Shown here: positions 60,301 through 64,000 of the stretch, in pieces
Layout of the letters: the number at the start of each line of letters is the position of its first letter
Position numbering within the stretch: position 1 is the stretch's first letter
Assembly: GCA_958367245.1 (NCBI GenBank)
Contig: CATXEA010000009.1
Coordinates: 1-64,000 of the forward strand
DNA length: 64,000 nucleotides
DNA from: an uncultured Blautia sp.
GTDB taxonomy: Bacteria > Bacillota > Clostridia > Lachnospirales > Lachnospiraceae
Direction: 5' to 3'
Program-made: the position numbers and the translations under genes
The notes under the pieces: model-generated
What the model was told of the DNA's origin: nothing
The model's database searches: none
Seen by the model: the letters and a program-made list of their open reading frames with translations, nothing else

Positions 60301-60796
60301 AATGTGCACAAAGTTTTTAATCCTGTGTGGATTGTGGATAAAGTTATACAGATTCTTTCCACATATTACAAAACCGCAAAACCCCTATAAATAGAGTTAT
60401 ACACAAAGTTATCCACATTATCCACATGAAAGCTGTGTGGAATACTTGATTTACATAATAAAAAAAGAAACAAATGTTTTGTTCAAAATGATAAATCGAC
60501 AAAATCAGGCAGAAAAAACGAAAAATCTATTGACTTTTTCAATGTCTAAAAAACATGTAATATTTTGTCAGAAAGATAAAATTCGATGAAATAAAGATAA
60601 ATAGTCAGATAATTACAAAAATAAACATGTGTTCAGACACCATTATACAGGATTTAGTTGTCGAAAAAAAGAGAACCACAGGATATAGTTTCCGGGCTCT
60701 CTTTTTTAAAACAGTTATAAACATTTCGGGGAAGATTTTGTGGATAACAGGCAGTTACCCACAGAGGAGAGAGGGATAACGTGGGGTTATCCACTA
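60301..60796. other. Gene-free region with a DnaA-box cluster
   Basis: Perfect 9-base boxes (TTATCCACA or complement) lie at 60333-60341, 60409-60417, 60418-60426 and 60739-60747. One-mismatch boxes are TTATACACA (60397-60405), TTACCCACA (60755-60763) and TTATCCACT (60787-60795). Weaker ones sit at 60344 and 60355. Two groups (60333-60426 and 60739-60795) flank about 310 bases of very AT-rich DNA holding a terminator. The stretch 60240-60793 has no plausible gene. Confidence 0.7.
60664..60708. terminator. Terminator downstream of the V-ATPase genes
   Basis: AAAAAAAGAGA (60664-60674) pairs with CTCTCTTTTTT (60697-60707) with CC/GG below; T runs on both strands. For the minus-strand ATPase operon it lies about 90 bases past the last stop. 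Confidence 0.75.
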
Positions 60797-61414
60797 TCCT
60801 TTTTGTTTCATCCTCTTGATTACCTTTAATCTTGTGAATTCCTCGCGTTCTTTTTCTTCCAGAGCGTTCTGAATATCTCTGGTAAGCGTTTCGTACTTTG
60901 GAATCGTGATATTTTTCAGGGCATTGGCGCGTTTCTGGGTCTTTTTAATGTTCGTGGCAAGACGGATGGCTGCGTTTTCCACCATAGAAAGGCGGATGGA
61001 AAGCTCTTTTACCTTTTCGAAGGCAGCCTTTGCCTCGTCGAGAGACATTCTTGTGGTGTAGTAAGCATAAGTCGGTACGTTGCTTGTCTTGTCGTATTCC
61101 ACAAGGGGGATTTCAGTACCCATAACGCTTCGGCTCTTAATTCTGATGGAGTTTTCCACAGGAACGGTACAGGCAATCTGTTGTACAAATGCAATACCAA
61201 TCTCCATATTGGCTTTCTGTAATGCGGCATAGGCAGTACGGAAAGTGGTGTCAATCTGGGTCTGAATATCCTTTGCCTGATCAATAAGTTCCATCATTTC
61301 GCGGATAAGAATGTTTCGCTTCTTATCCATAAGCTCGAAGCCCTGTCTGGAAAGCGCCAGAGAATTCTTTGCAAGAATGAGGTTTCCCTTGGTGGGAAAG
61401 GTATTGGGATCCAT
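60794..61414 (-). CDS. ntpD: V-type ATPase subunit D
   Basis: This 206-residue protein is a long antiparallel coiled coil (central stalk): GNLILAKNSLALSRQGFELMDKKRNILIREMM at the N-terminus and RLATNIKKTQKRANALKNITIPKYE near the C-terminus, the D/AtpD signature. It rotates inside the A3B3 head. It lies 13 bases after subunit B and is the last gene of the operon. Confidence 0.94.
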   Translation of the reverse strand: MDPNTFPTKGNLILAKNSLALSRQGFELMDKKRNILIREMMELIDQAKDIQTQIDTTFRTAYAALQKANMEIGIAFVQQIACTVPVENSIRIKSRSVMGTEIPLVEYDKTSNVPTYAYYTTRMSLDEAKAAFEKVKELSIRLSMVENAAIRLATNIKKTQKRANALKNITIPKYETLTRDIQNALEEKEREEFTRLKVIKRMKQKG

Positions 61415-61427
61415 GAAATCACCTCAC

Positions 61428-62813
61428 TTACTGACGAACGGTTTCGTGATAATACTGGTCAAGAACTTTAGTGTCAATTCGGTCAAGCTCTTCACGGGGA
61501 AGAAGCCCCAGAAGTTCCCAGCCCTTGTCCAGAGTTTCGATGATGCTTCGGTTTTCTGTTTCTGTCTGACCTACAAACTCTGCCTCAAAGGCTTTTCCAA
61601 ATACCAGATACTTTTTGTCCAGAGGGGAAAGCTCATCCTCGCCGATAACAGATGCAAGGGCGCGGGCATCGCCTACCTTGGCGTAGCAGGAGAAAAGCTG
61701 GTTAGCCACATCCTGATGATCGGCTCTTGTAAAGCCTTCTCCGATACCGTCTTTCATAAGACGGGAAAGGGATGGCAGTACATTGATCGGCGGGTAGATT
61801 GCCTGTCCGTGAAGTTGGCGGTCAAGAACGATCTGACCTTCGGTAATGTAGCCTGTAAGGTCAGGAATCGGGTGGGTAATGTCATCGTTGGGCATTGTAA
61901 GAATCGGAATCTGCGTAACAGAACCTTTTCCGTCTCTTACGATACCTGCGCGCTCATAAAGAGTGGCAAGCTCACTGTAAAGGTATCCCGGATAACCCTT
62001 TCTGGAAGGAATTTCACCCTTTGAAGAGGAAACCTCTCGCATGGCCTCGCAGTAAGAGGTCATATCAGTCAGAATAACAAGGATGTGCATATCTTTTTCA
62101 AATGCAAGGTATTCTGCTGCAGTCAGCGCAATCTTCGGGGTGAGGAGACGCTCAACAACCGGGTCGTTTGCAAGGTTCAGGAACATGACAACGTGGTCGG
62201 AGGCGCCGCTTTCCTCGAAGGTACGGCGGAAAAATTCCGCAACATCATATTTAACGCCCATTGCTGCAAAAACAATGGCGAAGTTCTCGTCGGAACCCTC
62301 GCCCAGAGAAGCCTGCTGTACAATCTGTGCAGCCAGCTTGTCATGGGGAAGACCGTTTCCTGAGAAAATAGGAAGCTTCTGACCACGAATCAGTGTAGTC
62401 AGACCGTCGATGGCGGAAATACCTGTGTTAATATAGTTTCGCGGATATTCACGGGTTACCGGATTCAGCGGCAGTCCGTTGATATTAATGCTTACCTCGG
62501 GAGAAATATCTCCCAGACCGTCGATGGGCTGTCCGATACCGTTGAAGGTACGGCCCAGAATTTCCGGTGAAAGACCGATTTCCATAGGATGTCCGGTAAG
62601 TCTTGTATGCGTGTTGCTTAAGGACATGCTGTCTGTTCCTTCAAATACCTGAATGACTGCCTTGTCCTCATAAATTTCGATAATACGGCCGATTTTCTGT
62701 GTTCCGTCGTCCATGTGGAATTCCACGATTTCTTCAAAGGAAGCGTTTTTTACTCCTTCTAAGACGACCAGAGGGCCGTTTATTTCACTTAAACCTAAAT
62801 ATTCAATTGCCAT
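61428..62813 (-). CDS. ntpB: V-type ATPase subunit B
   Basis: The 461-residue non-catalytic head subunit has the beta-barrel start EYLGLSEINGPLVVLEGVKNASFEEIVEF, the FNGIGQPIDG and LIRGQKLPIFSGNGLPHDKLAAQI stretch (degenerate Walker A, no GKT), ILTDMTSYCEAMREVSSSKGEIPSRKGYPGYLYSELA, and ITHPIPDLTGYITEGQI. Spaced 16 bases from subunit A and 13 from D. In fermentative clostridia such enzymes pump H+ or Na+, or make ATP. Confidence 0.96.
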   Translation of the reverse strand: MAIEYLGLSEINGPLVVLEGVKNASFEEIVEFHMDDGTQKIGRIIEIYEDKAVIQVFEGTDSMSLSNTHTRLTGHPMEIGLSPEILGRTFNGIGQPIDGLGDISPEVSININGLPLNPVTREYPRNYINTGISAIDGLTTLIRGQKLPIFSGNGLPHDKLAAQIVQQASLGEGSDENFAIVFAAMGVKYDVAEFFRRTFEESGASDHVVMFLNLANDPVVERLLTPKIALTAAEYLAFEKDMHILVILTDMTSYCEAMREVSSSKGEIPSRKGYPGYLYSELATLYERAGIVRDGKGSVTQIPILTMPNDDITHPIPDLTGYITEGQIVLDRQLHGQAIYPPINVLPSLSRLMKDGIGEGFTRADHQDVANQLFSCYAKVGDARALASVIGEDELSPLDKKYLVFGKAFEAEFVGQTETENRSIIETLDKGWELLGLLPREELDRIDTKVLDQYYHETVRQ

Positions 62814-62829
62814 AAACGAAAACCTCCTG

Positions 62830-64000
62830 TCAGCCGTTTTTCTTTAATACGTTTTCATAAAAGGTGTCGATGTCCTCTTTGTACTTCTGGAATAATTCCG
62901 GCTGTGCGTTGGGAACATCATATTTAATGGAAATGATACGTTCAAAAATATTGTCTTCTTTTAATACAGAGACCGGCATACCGCGGTTGATGAGGGAGAG
63001 ACACTTCTCGTAGAGATAAAGAATAGTCTCCATCATAAGGAACTGTTTTTCCATTGGTACACAGGTATCGTCTTTATGAAAGGCATTCTGCTGTAAGAAG
63101 CCCAGTCGGATGACTCTTGCGATTTCCAGAGTCAGCTTCTGGTCATCCGGAAGAACGTCGCTTCCGATAAGTTTTACGATTTCCATAAGAGAGCTTTCCT
63201 GATTGAGGATTGCTACAAGCTGGTTTCTGTCCGTGGTGAACTTCGGAGAAACGTGTTCTCTATACCACGGCGTCAGGTCTTCCAGATATTCACTGTAGCT
63301 GGTCAGCCAGTGGATTGCCGGGAAGTGACGGGCATAGGCAAGAGATTTATCCAGTCCCCAGAAGCAGCGGACGAAACGCTTGGTATTCTGGGTAACAGGC
63401 TCTGAGAAATCGCCGCCCTGAGGAGAAACTGCTCCGATGATGGATACAGAGCCCTCAGAACCGTTTAAGTTCTGCATCATTCCTGCGCGCTCATAAAAGG
63501 CAGAAAGCTTGGATGCCAGATAAGCAGGGAAACCTTCTTCCGCAGGCATTTCCTCCAGACGTCCGGAGAGTTCACGCAGAGCCTCTGCCCAACGGGAGGT
63601 AGAGTCAGCCATAATCGCTACATCGTAACCCATATCGCGGTAGTATTCCGCCAGAGTGACGCCTGTATAAATAGAAGCTTCTCGAGCAGCTACAGGCATG
63701 TTTGAGGTATTGGCAATCAGGGTAGTTCTGTCCATCATAAGGTTTCCTGATTTCGGGTCGATCAGTTTGCTGAAATCCTCAAGAACCTGTGTCATTTCAT
63801 TTCCACGCTCACCGCAGCCGATGTAGATAATGATATCTGCGTCAGACCATTTGGCAATCTGGTGCTGTGTCATTGTTTTTCCTGTACCGAAACCGCCCGG
63901 AATCGCTGCTGTGCCGCCCTTTGCAATGGGGAAAAGCGTATCAAGGATACGCTGACCTGTTACAAGGGGAACGCTTGCCGGAAAACGCTTATAAGTAGGG
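62830..64000 (-). CDS. ntpA: V-type ATPase subunit A, N-terminus cut by window edge
   Basis: The minus-strand frame is open to the edge (first complete codon ends at 63999), so about 390 residues are present of roughly 590. Walker A reads PGGFGTGKTMTQ (around 63865-63900). It is followed by IYIGCGERGNEM (catalytic Glu), MADSTSRWAEALREISGR-like sequence (here RELSGRLEEMPAEEGFPAYL), and the C-terminal helical domain. It hydrolyses ATP in the head. The gene order A-B-D matches the end of the ntp operons of Enterococcus and clostridia. An internal ATG at 63873 is not the start. Confidence 0.95.
   Translation of the reverse strand, partial: PTYKRFPASVPLVTGQRILDTLFPIAKGGTAAIPGGFGTGKTMTQHQIAKWSDADIIIYIGCGERGNEMTQVLEDFSKLIDPKSGNLMMDRTTLIANTSNMPVAAREASIYTGVTLAEYYRDMGYDVAIMADSTSRWAEALRELSGRLEEMPAEEGFPAYLASKLSAFYERAGMMQNLNGSEGSVSIIGAVSPQGGDFSEPVTQNTKRFVRCFWGLDKSLAYARHFPAIHWLTSYSEYLEDLTPWYREHVSPKFTTDRNQLVAILNQESSLMEIVKLIGSDVLPDDQKLTLEIARVIRLGFLQQNAFHKDDTCVPMEKQFLMMETILYLYEKCLSLINRGMPVSVLKEDNIFERIISIKYDVPNAQPELFQKYKEDIDTFYENVLKKNG

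Noticed and set aside
60301..60796. Chromosomal replication origin
   Set aside because: DnaA boxes are dense, but dnaA, dnaN, rpmH and gyrase genes are absent and the long gene runs on both sides point inward, opposite to an origin.
1..64000. CRISPR arrays, tRNA or rRNA genes
   Set aside because: No regularly spaced repeats, no cloverleaf with CCA-type end and no rRNA-like stretch were found by eye; the two L1-site mimics are the only rRNA-like sequences.

Overview
The window looks like chromosome from a low-to-mid GC anaerobic Firmicute, most likely a gut Lachnospiraceae (Blautia-like is my guess; no 16S is present). Pointers are a reverse-type rubrerythrin with a PerR-like regulator, a V-type ATPase, AGGAGG ribosome binding sites, a split ThrE exporter, and a fructan-type sugar operon. 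I saw no tRNA, rRNA or CRISPR array.

Layout. 1-798: 3'-truncated glgC. 1079-12154: one-strand surface-polysaccharide cluster (lipid-carrier sugar transferase, GT2, acyltransferase, a TagD-oxidoreductase fusion, a TPR protein, a LicD-like protein with an eroded active site, an acetolactate-synthase-like ThDP enzyme, an SDR and an aldose epimerase). 12208-14617: rpmG-secE-nusG-rplK-rplA, with an L1-binding-site mimic in front of both rplK and rplA. 14682-18213: DD-carboxypeptidase, rubrerythrin/PerR with PerR boxes, ThrE pair. 18641-25493: an FtsX-type ABC exporter with its own two-component system, a second ATPase without a permease, and two small secreted proteins; the permease promoter and the small-protein promoter carry the same direct-repeat operator in the same geometry. 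25686-30534: metG, then a yybP-ykoY-type manganese riboswitch controlling a P-type ATPase.

30640-45130 is an accessory island. Its core is a 2175-residue RHS/YD-repeat polymorphic toxin followed by a small membrane protein (immunity candidate), a TcdE-like holin, a CHAP/SH3 endolysin and an autoregulated XRE repressor. Upstream and inverted lies a decayed second RHS tip plus immunity-like gene. Downstream are an IS4-family element, a third RHS-tail scrap, an LRR protein and a membrane protein, and a solo IS end. The absence of phage structural genes suggests that the holin/lysin pair serves toxin release rather than phage lysis.

45183-47053: moaC, mogA/moaB, tatD. 47141-50208: CapA-like protein, MarR and LacI regulators. 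50314-56570: a LacI-operator-controlled ABC importer with cytoplasmic GH32 and GH91 enzymes, which I read as uptake and breakdown of difructose anhydride (or short inulin products) to fructose. 56574-60233: DUF885 peptidase-like protein, trxB, secreted NlpC/P60 hydrolase. 60301-60796: a gene-free AT-rich stretch with a cluster of DnaA boxes. 60794-64000: the A-B-D end of a V-type ATPase operon, truncated at the window edge.
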